From assembly GCA_902825945.1 (NCBI GenBank), contig CADECY010000006.1:92959-156958 (forward strand): a stretch of 64,000 bases of DNA, written 5' to 3'. The stretch is from an uncultured Acidobacteriota bacterium. GTDB taxonomy: Bacteria > Acidobacteriota > Terriglobia > Bryobacterales > Bryobacteraceae. The notes under the pieces are model-generated. The model made no database searches and was not told where the DNA came from. It saw only the letters and a list, made by a program, of their open reading frames with translations. Below, in pieces: positions 55,882 to 64,000 of this stretch. How positions within the stretch are numbered: the stretch's first letter is position 1; each line of letters opens with the position of its first letter. The position numbers were made by a program, and so were the translations under genes.

Positions 55882-56532
55882 ATGCTCACCCGCGGGACAT
55901 CCCTCATTGCGGCGCCGTGCGCGCTAGTGTTGGTAACGGGAATCTCGATCGCCTACAACGCACCGCGCGTGGAGCGCTCGTTGCGCGACCGCATCGCCGT
56001 TTCGCTGCAGAATGCCAACGTTCCGATGGGAGAGCTGACGGTGGATGGGCGGGACGTGCTGATCGGCGGATTCGTCGGTTCTCGCGAAGTCGGCGCGGAC
56101 GCGACGTCGGCGATTCGGGGTACGTGGGGTGTCCGCGACGTTCTGGTGAACTACCGGCCGTTGCCGGTGCGCGCCAAACCCGTTCCGGCTCCTGAACTCG
56201 AAGCCCGCCTCAACGATATCGTCAGGCGCCGGGTGATCGAATTCGACCACAGCCGTGAGGACCTGACCCCAGCGGGCCGTTCTGCGCTCGCCGAAGTGCT
56301 GAGCGCCCTCATCGAATACCCGTCCGCCAAGTTCGGCGCCGATATCCGGATTAGCGCCGTGATGGATCCCAAACCTCCCTCGGACCTCGGCCGGAAAAGA
56401 GCTGAGGCCGTCAAAGCCTACCTTGTCTCGAAAGGAGTCTCGCCGGAGCGGTTCCTGCAACCGCGCGACGGCCAGCCTCCCACGGGCAGGTCTGAAGTCC
56501 TGTTCTTTGTAGAAGGAGCAAGCCGTCAATGA
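55882..56532 (+). CDS. Membrane-anchored BON/OmpA-like protein
   Basis: 216 residues. An N-terminal helix (GTSLIAAPCALVLVTGISIAY) anchors it. Residues 35-105 resemble a BON-type domain (VERSLRDRIAVSLQNANVPM, DVLIGGFVGSREVGADATSA); residues 120-210 an OmpA/MotB-like peptidoglycan-binding fold (VIEFDHSREDLTPAGRSALA, GRKRAEAVKAYLVSKGVSPE). The usual Asp/Arg pair that holds diaminopimelate is approximated by these segments. Presumed to tether something to the cell wall. The start at ATG 55882 gives a normal signal anchor; a GTG at 55834 behind a TAGAAA is possible. Coupled by ATGA to the next small gene. Confidence 0.7.
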   Translation: MLTRGTSLIAAPCALVLVTGISIAYNAPRVERSLRDRIAVSLQNANVPMGELTVDGRDVLIGGFVGSREVGADATSAIRGTWGVRDVLVNYRPLPVRAKPVPAPELEARLNDIVRRRVIEFDHSREDLTPAGRSALAEVLSALIEYPSAKFGADIRISAVMDPKPPSDLGRKRAEAVKAYLVSKGVSPERFLQPRDGQPPTGRSEVLFFVEGASRQ

Positions 56533-56819
56533 CTATCAGTGGATTCGCGTTTCTCGTGATCGAAATGGTGCTCACCGTGCTGTTCGCGGCGGGAATCGGA
56601 TTTCTCCTCGGATGGCTCGTCAGGCCCTTGTTCGTGGAAAAGCACGATCAGGAGTGGAACCTCAAGATTACCGGCCTGCGCGAAGACGTGCGTGCGCTGA
56701 GCGGGCTGCTCAATCATGAGCGGGAAAAGCGCGAGAAGGCAGAGCGAGTGGCGCGCGAGCTCGAACTGGAAGTGCGGAACCTCGAGGCCGAACTGGGGAA
56801 AGCAAGGGTCAATAGCTGA
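56529..56819 (+). CDS. Small single-helix membrane protein with coiled-coil tail
   Basis: 96 residues: one membrane helix (about 5-35, FLVIEMVLTVLFAAGIGFLLGW) followed by a charged coiled coil (about 45-94; LREDVRALSGLLNHEREKRE, ERVARELELEVRNLEAEL). Its ATG overlaps the stop of the BON/OmpA-like gene, so the two proteins probably work together at the inner membrane. No known family recognised. Its end overlaps the convergent guanine deaminase gene by 11 bases. Confidence 0.75.
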   Translation: MTISGFAFLVIEMVLTVLFAAGIGFLLGWLVRPLFVEKHDQEWNLKITGLREDVRALSGLLNHEREKREKAERVARELELEVRNLEAELGKARVNS

Positions 56820-57273
56820 TCCGGCTCGCCGACTGTTTCCATTCCTCGAAGGCGGCCAGGGCGCGCTCGCGGCCCTCGCTGGCCGACGCAATCGAGCGTC
56901 CGGCCGGATCTCGCCGGATCTCGCTGTAGAGGAACGCGTCGTCGAAGCCCGCGTCGCGCGCATCGGCTTGCGTACAGGCGAAGTGAATCCGATCGAGCCG
57001 CGCCCAGTAAATCGCTCCCAGGCACATGGGGCAGGGTTCACAGCTCGTGTAGATCTCGCAACCACTGAGTACGAACGTTCCCAGGCGGGCACAGGCATCG
57101 CGAATCGCCAGCACTTCGGCGTGCGCCGTGGGGTCGTTCGACGCGGTCACCCTGTTGGCGCCCTCGCCCACGACTTGGCCGCCGCGGACGACGACGGCGC
57201 CGAAAGGTCCGCCCCGCGCCGATCGCACGTTGGCGATGGCGAGTTCGATCGCGCGATCCATCGGAGAGCTCAT
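56809..57273 (-). CDS. guaD: Guanine deaminase (CDA-fold)
   Basis: 154 residues. Zinc deaminase motif: NDPTAHAEVLAI with His51 and catalytic Glu53, and CEPCPMCLGAIYWAR with Cys81 and Cys84. The tail DARDAGFDDAFLYSEI is characteristic of GuaD of the Bacillus type, which deaminates guanine to xanthine; a tRNA adenosine deaminase (TadA) role is less likely given that tail. The start at 57273 is right before the conserved N-terminus; the longer open frame is antisense shadow of the superoxide dismutase gene. Confidence 0.88.
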   Translation of the reverse strand: MSSPMDRAIELAIANVRSARGGPFGAVVVRGGQVVGEGANRVTASNDPTAHAEVLAIRDACARLGTFVLSGCEIYTSCEPCPMCLGAIYWARLDRIHFACTQADARDAGFDDAFLYSEIRRDPAGRSIASASEGRERALAAFEEWKQSASRISY

Positions 57274-57283
57274 GACGTGCGAA

Positions 57284-57314
57284 GGAGGGCAAGCCGCTCG
57301 CGCGGCCGCCCTCC
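57284..57314 (-). terminator. Hairpin between superoxide dismutase and guanine deaminase genes
   Basis: GGAGGGC and GCCCTCC (7 pairs) enclose an inner GCCGC/GCGGC stem. It sits in the 62-base gap between the two genes and could end or attenuate transcription from the gat-sod run. No U tract. Confidence 0.4.
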
Positions 57315-57335
57315 GGCTTCCGGGCTGTTTCCGCC

Positions 57336-57947
57336 CTATTTCTTCGCGTCGAAACGCGCCTGAACCGCCGCCCAGTTGACCACGTTCCACCAGGCTCCGA
57401 CGTATTCGGCGCGGCGGTTCTGATACTTGAGGTAGTAGGCGTGTTCCCACACGTCGATTCCGGCAAGTGGATACTTGCCTTCCATGAGAGGAGTGTCCTG
57501 GTTCGGCGTCGAGACGATCGCCAAACCCGACCCCTCGAGCACCAGCCAAGCCCAGCCGCTGCCGAAACGGCCCATGGCCGCAGCCGCGAATTTCTCCTTG
57601 AAGCCGTCAAAGCTGCCGAACGCCGATCCAATCAGCGTGCCGAGGTCGCCGGACGGGACGCCGCCCGCATTCGGGCCCATCAGCGACCAGAACAGCGTGT
57701 GGTTGGCGTGACCACCGCCGTTGTTCCGCACCGCCGTGCGGATCGCTTCCGGAACCGCCGCACAACCGTTCGCAATCAGATCCTCGACGGACTTGCCTTC
57801 GAGCTCCGGCGCTGACTTCAGCGCGTTGTTCAGGTTGGTGACATAGGCGGCGTGGTGCTTGCCGTGGTGGATCTCCATCGTCATCTTGTCGATGGAGGGC
57901 TCGAGCGCGTCGTGCGCATAGGGAAGGGGTGCGAGTTCAAAAGCCAT
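57336..57947 (-). CDS. Iron/manganese superoxide dismutase
   Basis: 203 residues. Fe/Mn-SOD signatures: [23 protein letters not shown] with the first metal His, [18 protein letters not shown] with the second His, [12 protein letters not shown] and [16 protein letters not shown] containing the D-x-W-E-H-A-Y metal-binding motif. Detoxifies superoxide in the cytoplasm. Metal choice cannot be set by eye. It lies 16 bases after gatA with an AGGAGA ribosome site, so it is probably part of the dciA-gatC-gatA transcript. Confidence 0.95.
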   Translation of the reverse strand: MAFELAPLPYAHDALEPSIDKMTMEIHHGKHHAAYVTNLNNALKSAPELEGKSVEDLIANGCAAVPEAIRTAVRNNGGGHANHTLFWSLMGPNAGGVPSGDLGTLIGSAFGSFDGFKEKFAAAAMGRFGSGWAWLVLEGSGLAIVSTPNQDTPLMEGKYPLAGIDVWEHAYYLKYQNRRAEYVGAWWNVVNWAAVQARFDAKK

Positions 57948-57963
57948 CTGTGAAGTTCTCCTA

Positions 57964-59409
57964 TCAGGCGCCGGCTGGGCCGCCGGCCTTTTCAAATGCG
58001 TCGGCGAGACGGAACATGGCCGCCTCTTCGAAGTGGTTGCAAAGGATCTGCATGCCCACGGGCAGGCCTCCGCCCGTGTCACCGCAAGGTACGCTCATAC
58101 ATGGGATGCCGGCCAAGTCTCCGGTGATCGTGTAGATATCCGAAAGATACATCTGCATCGGGTCGGCGAGCTTTTCGCCCAACTTGAAAGCCGGGAACGG
58201 GGAGACGGGCGTGACGAGTGCGTCCACGCGGGCAAACGCATTCGAGAAATCGCGCGCGATCAGCGTGCGAACCTGCTGCGCCTTCTTGTAGTAGGCGTCG
58301 TAGTAGCCGTGGCTGAGCACGTAGGTTCCCAGCATGATCCGGCGTTTGCATTCGGCGCCGAAGCCTTCGCCCCGCGTGTGACGGTACATTTCGATCAGCG
58401 ATCCGCCGTTCGCCGAACGCGATGTGTAGCGGACTCCGTCATAGCGGGCGAGGTTCGAACTGGCCTCGGCGGTGCAGATGATGTAATAGGCTGAAATCGC
58501 GTATTCGGTGGAGGGGAGGCTGATCTCCTCGATCTCACAGCCGAGCTTCTTCAGAGTGTAGATGCCTTTTTCGATCAGATCGCCGGTTTCACTGGCAAGC
58601 CCGGCGAAGTACTCTTTCGGAAGCCCGATCCGCATGCCGCGAACCTCGCCGGTGAGGCCCGCTGGATAGTCGGGAACCGGCGCGAAGGCCGAGGTCGCGT
58701 CCATTGGATCGCGGCCCGCGATCGCGCCGAGCAGTGTCGCCGAGTCCTTCACATTCCGCGAAAACGGACCGATGTGATCGAGCGAACTGGCGAAGGCAGT
58801 CAGTCCGTAGCGCGATACGCGGCCATAGGTGGGCGTCACGCCGACAATTCCGCAGAACGACGCGGGCTGGCGGATGGACCCTCCCGTATCGGATCCCAGC
58901 GAAACCACGGCGGTTCCCTGCGCGACCACGGCCGCTGATCCACCGCTCGACCCGCCGGGGACGCGATCGAGGTCGCGGGGGTTGCGCACCGCGCCAAACG
59001 CGGAATTCTCGTTCGACGAACCCATCGCGAATTCGTCGCAATTCGCCTTGCCGATGATGACGCCGCCCGCCTGTTCCAGCCGGATCGCGGCCGTGGCATC
59101 GTAGGGGGCAATGTAGTTCTGGAGCAGGCGAGAGGCACAGGTATTGCGTTCGCCCTTGACGAGAATCACGTCCTTCACCGCGATCGGAACACCGGCCAGC
59201 GGACCGAGCGATTCCCCCCGCGCGATCTGCTCATCGACCTTCGCCGCGGCACTGAGCGCGCGTTCGCGCGAGAAGTGCAGATAGGCGTTGGTCTTCGGAT
59301 TTTCGCCTTCAGCGAAAGCCAGTGACTGACGCGCCAGTTCGGTGGCGCTGAACTCCTTGCGCGCGAGGCCCTCCCGCACGCCATCGATGGTAAGCGCGGC
59401 GATGTTCAC
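57964..59409 (-). CDS. gatA: Asp/Glu-tRNA amidotransferase subunit A
   Basis: 481 residues, normal length. Amidase signature: [20 protein letters not shown] and [18 protein letters not shown] with the Ser-cis-Ser-Lys triad (Lys in [12 protein letters not shown]), which hydrolyses glutamine to feed ammonia to GatB. Substrate is misacylated Asp-tRNA-Asn and/or Glu-tRNA-Gln. Because glnS is present, Asn-tRNA formation is the likelier job. The start is GTG at 59409, overlapping the gatC stop by GTGA. gatB is not next to it. Confidence 0.94.
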   Translation of the reverse strand: MNIAALTIDGVREGLARKEFSATELARQSLAFAEGENPKTNAYLHFSRERALSAAAKVDEQIARGESLGPLAGVPIAVKDVILVKGERNTCASRLLQNYIAPYDATAAIRLEQAGGVIIGKANCDEFAMGSSNENSAFGAVRNPRDLDRVPGGSSGGSAAVVAQGTAVVSLGSDTGGSIRQPASFCGIVGVTPTYGRVSRYGLTAFASSLDHIGPFSRNVKDSATLLGAIAGRDPMDATSAFAPVPDYPAGLTGEVRGMRIGLPKEYFAGLASETGDLIEKGIYTLKKLGCEIEEISLPSTEYAISAYYIICTAEASSNLARYDGVRYTSRSANGGSLIEMYRHTRGEGFGAECKRRIMLGTYVLSHGYYDAYYKKAQQVRTLIARDFSNAFARVDALVTPVSPFPAFKLGEKLADPMQMYLSDIYTITGDLAGIPCMSVPCGDTGGGLPVGMQILCNHFEEAAMFRLADAFEKAGGPAGA

Positions 59410-59705
59410 TTCTCGATCACCCTCGGAACCTTGAAGTATCCGTTACCGGCCGTCGCGGCGTTGGAGACCGCCACTTCGTTCGAGAGCGCGACACCTTCGA
59501 TGTCCTCCCGCAACGTGGCCGCTTCGCCGGCGGCGTATAGCACCTGGGTCATCGGAGGCACACCCTCGGTGTCGAGTTCGTTCAACTTGTCCATGTGCGA
59601 GAGGATTTCGTCCATCTCGCGAGCCATGCGCGCCACTTCGGCGTCAGTCAGGCGAAGGTGCGCCAAGCCGGCGACATATCGCACTTGTTCTTCGGTGATC
59701 TTCAA
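59406..59705 (-). CDS. gatC: Asp/Glu-tRNA amidotransferase subunit C
   Basis: 99 residues, usual length. KITEEQVRYVAGLAHLRLTD at the N-terminus and ILSHMDKLNELDTEGVPPMT in the middle are standard GatC. It stabilises the A-B complex. TTG start at 59705 overlaps the stop of the upstream gene. Very likely translated with gatA. Confidence 0.93.
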   Translation of the reverse strand: MKITEEQVRYVAGLAHLRLTDAEVARMAREMDEILSHMDKLNELDTEGVPPMTQVLYAAGEAATLREDIEGVALSNEVAVSNAATAGNGYFKVPRVIEK

Positions 59706-60103
59706 GCGGTCTCTTTTCTACGGCTCGCTTCGTAGAGCTTGCTCAGGATCGGGTCGGCGATCTTGGCGCCGCCGCCTTCCTCGAGCCGGCCCACCGGATG
59801 GGTTTCGCGGCCCGGAGCGCGCCGCTTGGTCCCCACCCTAAGCTCAACCGACTCGACGACCGGACGCCCGAGCACTTTTGCCAGCCGGTCCACGATCTGG
59901 CCGCGCATCCGGTAGAGTTGCTGGCGCCAAATGTCGTCATCGACTTCCACCACCAGCCGGTCGCGAACAAGAGAAACCGGCCGGGTGTAGGCGGCGATTT
60001 TCTTTCCTACCGCGCGCTCCCATGCGGCGATGGCCAACTGCTCCTCTGAAATGCACTGCCCTGCCAATTTGGATTGGCCCAACAGCTTGATGGCTCTCTC
60101 CAT
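59702..60103 (-). CDS. dciA: DUF721/DciA-family protein
   Basis: 133 residues with the DUF721 pattern: AAWERAVGKKIAAYTRPVSL, RLVVEVDDDIWRQQLYRMRG, IVDRL. DciA loads or recruits the replicative helicase in bacteria without DnaC; that role is from the family, not the sequence. First gene of the gatC-gatA-sod run; a TATAAT at 60121-60126 (minus strand), 17 bases before its ATG, is the likely -10. Confidence 0.85.
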   Translation of the reverse strand: MERAIKLLGQSKLAGQCISEEQLAIAAWERAVGKKIAAYTRPVSLVRDRLVVEVDDDIWRQQLYRMRGQIVDRLAKVLGRPVVESVELRVGTKRRAPGRETHPVGRLEEGGGAKIADPILSKLYEASRRKETA

Positions 60104-60120
60104 GGTGGGTTGCAGGGTCC

Positions 60121-60168
60121 ATTATAGCCTGTCGCGGCGCGTCCCGCCGCGAATTTCCGTGACAGGCT
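60121..60168 (-). promoter_or_regulatory. TATAAT promoter element and double inverted repeat between the amidohydrolase operon and dciA
   Basis: Minus-strand TATAAT at 60121-60126. Next to it, AGCCTGTC (60126-60133) and GACAGGCT (60161-60168) form an outer eight-base inverted repeat that encloses TCGCGGCG/CGCCGCGA (60132-60152). Lying after the amidohydrolase stop, the structure can act as its terminator, while TATAAT starts dciA transcription. Confidence 0.55.
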
Positions 60169-60221
60169 GGGCATTGCCGGAAAGGCCGGGCGCAGCCTGG
60201 GAAACCGGGCGCTCTCGGGTC

Positions 60222-61436
60222 CTACTTGAAGTTCGAGTACGGTCCCGAGTGCTGCCAGTCGTCCGTGCTCAGTCCATCCTCGTCCCATACCACGCGGCCG
60301 TTGCGAATGGTCAGAGCGCAGCGGAGCTTGCGATCCGCGGTGAGACGCCCGTGTCCGGAATCGAGCAGCGCGAACTTGCCGCGCTCGAGCTTGAACACCG
60401 CGATGTCAGCCACGGCCCCCTCGTTCAACGTGCCGAGATCGGACCGGTGGATCGCCTTGGCCGGCGCGAACGTCGCCCGTTCGAACACCTGCTCGATCGT
60501 CATGCCGAGATTCAGGAGCTTCGACATTACGTTCGGCATCGTCGCGTTCGGAATCATGACGCTGTCCTTGTGCAGATCCGTCGAGATCGTGTCCGGATAG
60601 AAGCCCTGCTCGATGGCGGGCTTGGCGATGCGGAACCAGAAACTACCGCTGCCGTGTCCGACATCGAACAGCACTCCGCGCTTCCGAGCCGCCCACATAT
60701 ACGGCTGGACCTTCTTGTTCGCGTCGAGTTGTGGCGTGAGCCTGCCGTAGAAATGAGTGTGCAAATCGCCGGGCCGCATGTGCTTCGTGATCAGCTCTTC
60801 GTATCCACGGCCGGGCTTGGGATGGAAGTCGACCATGCAGACGGTGCCGGACTCGCTCGCGGCCTTCACGGCGTTGTCCACCGCGATCCAGTCGGGCGGC
60901 TGGTAGTGCGCCGTCTTGATGCCCACGATTACGTCCTTGTGCTTGCGGACCATCGCTACGGCCTTCTCAACGTTCATCTGTTTCGGATCGTCTTCGACCT
61001 GGCCGCCGTACATGCCCGCCGCCACGATGTTGAGCCAGGCGAGCACGCGCGTGCGCGAGCCATCGATGACCTCGCGCCGGAACTTCTCGAAGTTGTCCGC
61101 GCCGGAGCTTCCCGCATCCACGGCCGTCGTGACACCGAAGCGAAGCGAGTTGTGGTCTGGATTCAGATTGAGCGAGGCGCCGTAGGAATCGTAGTGGACA
61201 TGGAGATCGATCAGGCCCGGCGTAACGTAGTAGTCGCTCGCGTCGATCGTGACGCGCGAGTGCGCCGATGGAATCCCGGCTGCCACCTTGGCGACCTTAC
61301 CGGCGATGATCGCGACATCCATCCGTCCGTTTCGCTGGTTGGCGGCGTCGAAAACGTGTCCGTTCTTGAGGAGCAGATCGTAGGGCTGCGCTGCGATCGT
61401 AAGCGCGCAGCCGAGGAGCAGGTACAGGCGCTTCAC
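60222..61436 (-). CDS. Exported amidohydrolase/dihydroorotase-like hydrolase (second of tandem pair)
   Basis: 404 residues. Signal peptide KRLYLLLGCALTIAAQ, then an amidohydrolase-fold N-terminal beta region (DLLLKNGHVFDAAN) and TPGLIDLHVHYDSYG with the H-x-H metal motif. Later VGIKTAHYQPPD (metal Lys), MVDFHPKPG, DLHTHFYGR, DVGHGSGSFWF and TISTDLHKDSV, the Asp of the catalytic pocket. Of the D-aminoacylase/dihydroorotase-like type; substrate unknown. GTG start overlaps the preceding paralogue's stop (GTGA). Confidence 0.85.
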   Translation of the reverse strand: MKRLYLLLGCALTIAAQPYDLLLKNGHVFDAANQRNGRMDVAIIAGKVAKVAAGIPSAHSRVTIDASDYYVTPGLIDLHVHYDSYGASLNLNPDHNSLRFGVTTAVDAGSSGADNFEKFRREVIDGSRTRVLAWLNIVAAGMYGGQVEDDPKQMNVEKAVAMVRKHKDVIVGIKTAHYQPPDWIAVDNAVKAASESGTVCMVDFHPKPGRGYEELITKHMRPGDLHTHFYGRLTPQLDANKKVQPYMWAARKRGVLFDVGHGSGSFWFRIAKPAIEQGFYPDTISTDLHKDSVMIPNATMPNVMSKLLNLGMTIEQVFERATFAPAKAIHRSDLGTLNEGAVADIAVFKLERGKFALLDSGHGRLTADRKLRCALTIRNGRVVWDEDGLSTDDWQHSGPYSNFK

Positions 61437-62653
61437 GGAATCACCTCGTACTCACCGGCCGTCGTCCATTCCGGATAGGCCCGGCCCTCGGAATCCCACG
61501 CCACTTGTCCGTTGCGAATCGTCAACACGTTCTCCACTTTTCGTTTGGCAAGAGCTTTCTTGCCCCACGAATCCTTGAATGCGAAGATGCCCTCGCGTAC
61601 CGCGAGAATCGCGACGTCGGCCGCGCGGCCCTCGCCCAGCGTTCCGATCTCCGGCAGCCGCTTGATCACGCGCGCGGGCTCCATCGTCGAGCGCTTCACG
61701 GCATCCTCGAACGGCATACCGAGGTGCATCATCTTCGACATGCAGTTCGGCATGTCGGACTGCTGCATCATGATGCTCGATTCGTGCAGATCCGTTGAAA
61801 TCGTGTCAGGGAAGAAGCCGTCTTTCGCGGCTGCCGCGGCCACCGTCCACAGGAAGCTGCCGCCGCCATGTCCGAGATCGAAGAGCACGCCTCGCACCCT
61901 TGCCTGCTTCGCGTACTCCTGGACCTTGCCATTGAACCGGCTCACGATCTCCACCTGGCGATCGTTATACATGTGCGTGTGCATGTCGCCGGGCCGCATC
62001 ACGTCGAGCAGTTTCTCGCGCGAATGCCGCCCGGAATTGGAGAAGATCTTGTCGTCCACCATCACTGGGACTTCGGCGAGGCGGCCCGCCTCGACAGCCC
62101 GCTTCAGCGCGTCCCAACCCGGCTTTCCGAAGTGCGCCACCTTGATGCCAACGACGACGTCGCGATTCTTCTTGATCGCATCCGCGGTCTCTTGCGGCAA
62201 CATGTCGGCGACGTTGTCTTCCGACGATGAACCGATCATTCCCTTCCCCGCGATGTTCATCAGCACCAGAACCCGCGTCTTGGCGGTGGAGATGATTTCC
62301 TTTCGAAAGTTGTCGATCGTGCGGAATCCGGCGCCACCCGCGTCGACCACGGTCGTGGTGCCTGTCGGGAGCGCGGTATCGTCCGGAAAGATCGCGCCGG
62401 AGTAGCCGAACGCGTGGAAATGGAGGTCGATCAGCCCGGGCGTGACCACGCGATCCTTGGCGTCGATGACCTTTTTCGCTTGCGAGGCGGGGATATCGGC
62501 GGCGACGCGGGCGATCCGGTTGCCCGTAATCGCGACGTCTCGAAGTCCATCGATATTGTTCGCCGGATCGAGGACGCGGCCGCCCTTGATGACGATGTCG
62601 TACTGCTGCGCGGATGCGGTGGCCGCGAGCAGGAGGGGTAGGAGAGCTTTCAT
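61433..62653 (-). CDS. Exported amidohydrolase/dihydroorotase-like hydrolase (first of tandem pair)
   Basis: 406 residues. Signal peptide KALLPLLLAATASAQ; domain order and motifs parallel the neighbouring gene: TPGLIDLHFHAFGYSG (H-x-H), VGIKVAHFGKPGW, VMVDDKIFS, GDMHTHMYNDR, DLGHGGGSFLW and TISTDLHESSI. The His in the third motif of the paralogue (VDFHPK) is replaced here (VDDKIF), so substrate or metal geometry may differ. Start at 62653 is fixed by the signal peptide; the frame is open far upstream over the divergent ogt gene. Confidence 0.85.
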   Translation of the reverse strand: MKALLPLLLAATASAQQYDIVIKGGRVLDPANNIDGLRDVAITGNRIARVAADIPASQAKKVIDAKDRVVTPGLIDLHFHAFGYSGAIFPDDTALPTGTTTVVDAGGAGFRTIDNFRKEIISTAKTRVLVLMNIAGKGMIGSSSEDNVADMLPQETADAIKKNRDVVVGIKVAHFGKPGWDALKRAVEAGRLAEVPVMVDDKIFSNSGRHSREKLLDVMRPGDMHTHMYNDRQVEIVSRFNGKVQEYAKQARVRGVLFDLGHGGGSFLWTVAAAAAKDGFFPDTISTDLHESSIMMQQSDMPNCMSKMMHLGMPFEDAVKRSTMEPARVIKRLPEIGTLGEGRAADVAILAVREGIFAFKDSWGKKALAKRKVENVLTIRNGQVAWDSEGRAYPEWTTAGEYEVIP

Positions 62654-62683
62654 GCGCTTCCGTTCTTGTATCACACTGAGGGT

Positions 62684-63169
62684 ATGAACTTCACGATCGC
62701 GGCGAGTCCGATCGGCCCGCTGCTGCTCGCGGGCGACGGCGGCGCGCTCCGATTCCTGCTGTTTCAGAGCGGATCGAAGGCGCGCGGGCCCGAGCCGGAC
62801 TGGGCGGAGAACGCGAAGCCTTTCCGCGAGGCGGTCCGTCAGTTGAACGCCTACTTCGCGGGGAAGCTCACGGAGTTCGACTTGCCTCTCGAGCCCGAGG
62901 GCACTTCGTTCCAGCGGGCCGTGTGGGAGGAACTGCGCCGCATCCCGTACGGCGAGACGATCTCCTACGGCGAACTCGCGCGGCGGATCGGGAATCCGAA
63001 CGCGTCGCGCGCGGTGGGGCTGGCCAACGGTTCGAATCCGATTGCGATCGTGATTCCGTGCCACCGGGTGATCGGGTCGACGGGGAAGCTGACGGGATTC
63101 GGGGGTGGCTTGGAGGTGAAGCGGCGGTTGCTCGAGATCGAACAGCCGCAGCGGGCGCTCGCGTGGTGA
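62684..63169 (+). CDS. ogt: Methylated-DNA--protein-cysteine methyltransferase
   Basis: 161 residues. Contains the active-site loop IVIPCHRV with Cys126, preceded by the helix-turn-helix RRIPYGETISYGELARRIGN and the Asn-hinge SRAVGLANGSNP, and followed by GSTGKLTGFGGGL. It repairs O6-alkylguanine by transferring the alkyl group to the cysteine. Lacks the Ada N-terminal regulatory domain. Start at ATG 62684, 30 bases from the divergent amidohydrolase ATG. Confidence 0.94.
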   Translation: MNFTIAASPIGPLLLAGDGGALRFLLFQSGSKARGPEPDWAENAKPFREAVRQLNAYFAGKLTEFDLPLEPEGTSFQRAVWEELRRIPYGETISYGELARRIGNPNASRAVGLANGSNPIAIVIPCHRVIGSTGKLTGFGGGLEVKRRLLEIEQPQRALAW

Positions 63170-63356
63170 CGGCGCAATACCCCAGACACGCTGCAATTCG
63201 GACCGGAGAATGCCATCGCCTAGCCTCTGAACACCGGCCTGACGAGTCTCCGTGAACCGTGGCTCCCGCGCACCACTCGTGTTCTCCAGGGCAGTCTGCC
63301 AATGTTCGGTTTGTTGTCATCCGATCGCACACGGAGAAACTCGGAATTGCGCGGCT

Positions 63357-64000
63357 CTACTCGCGTACGTCCAGCCGCCCCATCATTCCGAGATCCTCGT
63401 GGTCGAGGATATGGCAATGGTAGAGGGTCGGCCCGACGAAGTCTTCGAATCGTATCCGCACCCGGACCTTCGATCGGCTCCGGACCACCACGACATCCTT
63501 CCACGCCGGAATCGCCTGACCGTCCGCCGCCACCACTTGGAACGGGTTCGTATGAATGTGCATGGGGTGGTCCATATCGGTCGGATTCTCGAATTCCCAA
63601 TCCTCAACAGTGTCTAGTTTCACCACGGTATCGACGCGCCGGGCATCAAAAGTTCGCCCGTTGATGGTGAAGCTCATCATGCTCTCGCCGAGACGGAAGG
63701 AACGGGTCACGCTCGGGGTTGGCAGCGGCTCGACCACGCCAAGCGCTTCAGGAAGGGCCCAAAACGACTCGGCTTGCCCGGCATACACCAAGCTCGCCAG
63801 TTGTTCGGGTGCGGCTGGTGTATTAGGCCCGGAGCCCATCCCCATGCCCATCATGCCCATTTGGCCCCGGTCATAGGGCAGGTTCATGAACCGGTACGTT
63901 CCCGCTTCGCGGGTTCCCCTGACCATCACTTCCGCACGCTCACCCGGTGACAGAAGAATTTCGTCTCGCACTTCGACAGCGGGGAGCTCACCACCATCGG
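63357..64000 (-). CDS. Multicopper oxidase, C-terminal part (gene continues beyond the window)
   Basis: The visible 214 residues begin in mid-protein (DGGELPAVEVRDEILLSPGE). Copper motifs of the third cupredoxin domain are present: HPMHIHTNPFQVV (type 2/3 ligands) and HCHILDHEDLGMMG with the H-C-H and the type 1 ligand Met. A Met/Gly-rich loop (MGMMGMGMGSG) resembles that of CueO/CopA-type copper oxidases. Likely periplasmic, for copper tolerance or metal oxidation. The stop is at 63357; the 180 bases to ogt hold no other gene. Confidence 0.9.
   Translation of the reverse strand, partial: DGGELPAVEVRDEILLSPGERAEVMVRGTREAGTYRFMNLPYDRGQMGMMGMGMGSGPNTPAAPEQLASLVYAGQAESFWALPEALGVVEPLPTPSVTRSFRLGESMMSFTINGRTFDARRVDTVVKLDTVEDWEFENPTDMDHPMHIHTNPFQVVAADGQAIPAWKDVVVVRSRSKVRVRIRFEDFVGPTLYHCHILDHEDLGMMGRLDVRE

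Overview
The window is about 64 kb of GC-rich bacterial DNA, densely coded on both strands, with no rRNA, tRNA, CRISPR array or recognisable insertion sequence. Gene content points to an Acidobacteriota soil bacterium, most likely in the Solibacter/Bryobacterales neighbourhood (an inference from content, not a database match). The indicators are a 1224-residue TonB-dependent receptor with an N-terminal carboxypeptidase-regulatory domain, an ECF sigma factor/TPR serine-threonine kinase pair, a BlaI/M56 pair with TonB-like tails, a sulfatase, a PQQ dehydrogenase, a GMC oxidoreductase, and many Tat and Sec signal peptides.

Layout. 1-3.5 kb: end of a flippase-like membrane protein, then a translationally coupled minus-strand operon of unknown role (membrane protein, unknown protein, HHxxxDG acyltransferase-like protein). 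3.6-8.0 kb: periplasmic selenocysteine formate dehydrogenase, three subunits, with an in-frame UGA at 4195. 8.0-13.9 kb: two ECF sigma factors, a secreted alpha/beta hydrolase and a TPR Ser/Thr kinase. 14-21 kb: two coupled alkaline-phosphatase-superfamily enzymes, a secreted beta-helix protein and a GMC oxidoreductase with its small subunit. 21-23 kb: a TIR protein beside a nucleotidyltransferase gene interrupted by a -1 frameshift at a canonical slippery heptamer. 23-30.6 kb (minus): ACT protein, GT-C glycosyltransferase, sulfatase, PQQ dehydrogenase, cytochrome c and a shortened gamma-glutamyltransferase. 30.7-33.4 kb: BlaI-type repressor with two perfect operators, M56 sensor fused to a TonB C-terminal domain, and a smaller protein with the same tail. 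33.5-38.8 kb: gene remnant, enolase-superfamily dehydratase, TonB-dependent receptor. 38.9-46.7 kb: glnS, a coiled-coil protein, a lytic transglycosylase and a wrecked kinase/propeller gene. 46.7-52.6 kb: aminotransferase, enolase-superfamily enzyme, sugar isomerase, Gfo/Idh oxidoreductase and a MocR regulator carrying an in-frame amber codon. 52.7-60.1 kb: ExbD, HtrA, DMT transporter, a BON/OmpA-like protein, guanine deaminase and a dciA-gatC-gatA-sod run. 60.2-64 kb: two tandem secreted amidohydrolases, an O6-alkylguanine methyltransferase and the C-terminal half of a multicopper oxidase.

Two window-wide habits stand out. Genes inside operons are joined by 4-base ATGA/GTGA/TTGA overlaps. 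Many first genes instead have a -10-like hexamer (TAGAAT, TATAAT, TATACT, TACACT) only 6-12 bases before the start codon, so their mRNAs should be leaderless or nearly so. Decay is concentrated in a few genes (kinase/propeller, MocR, nucleotidyltransferase, a remnant after the dehydratase), while essential genes (glnS, gatCA, dciA, htrA) are intact.
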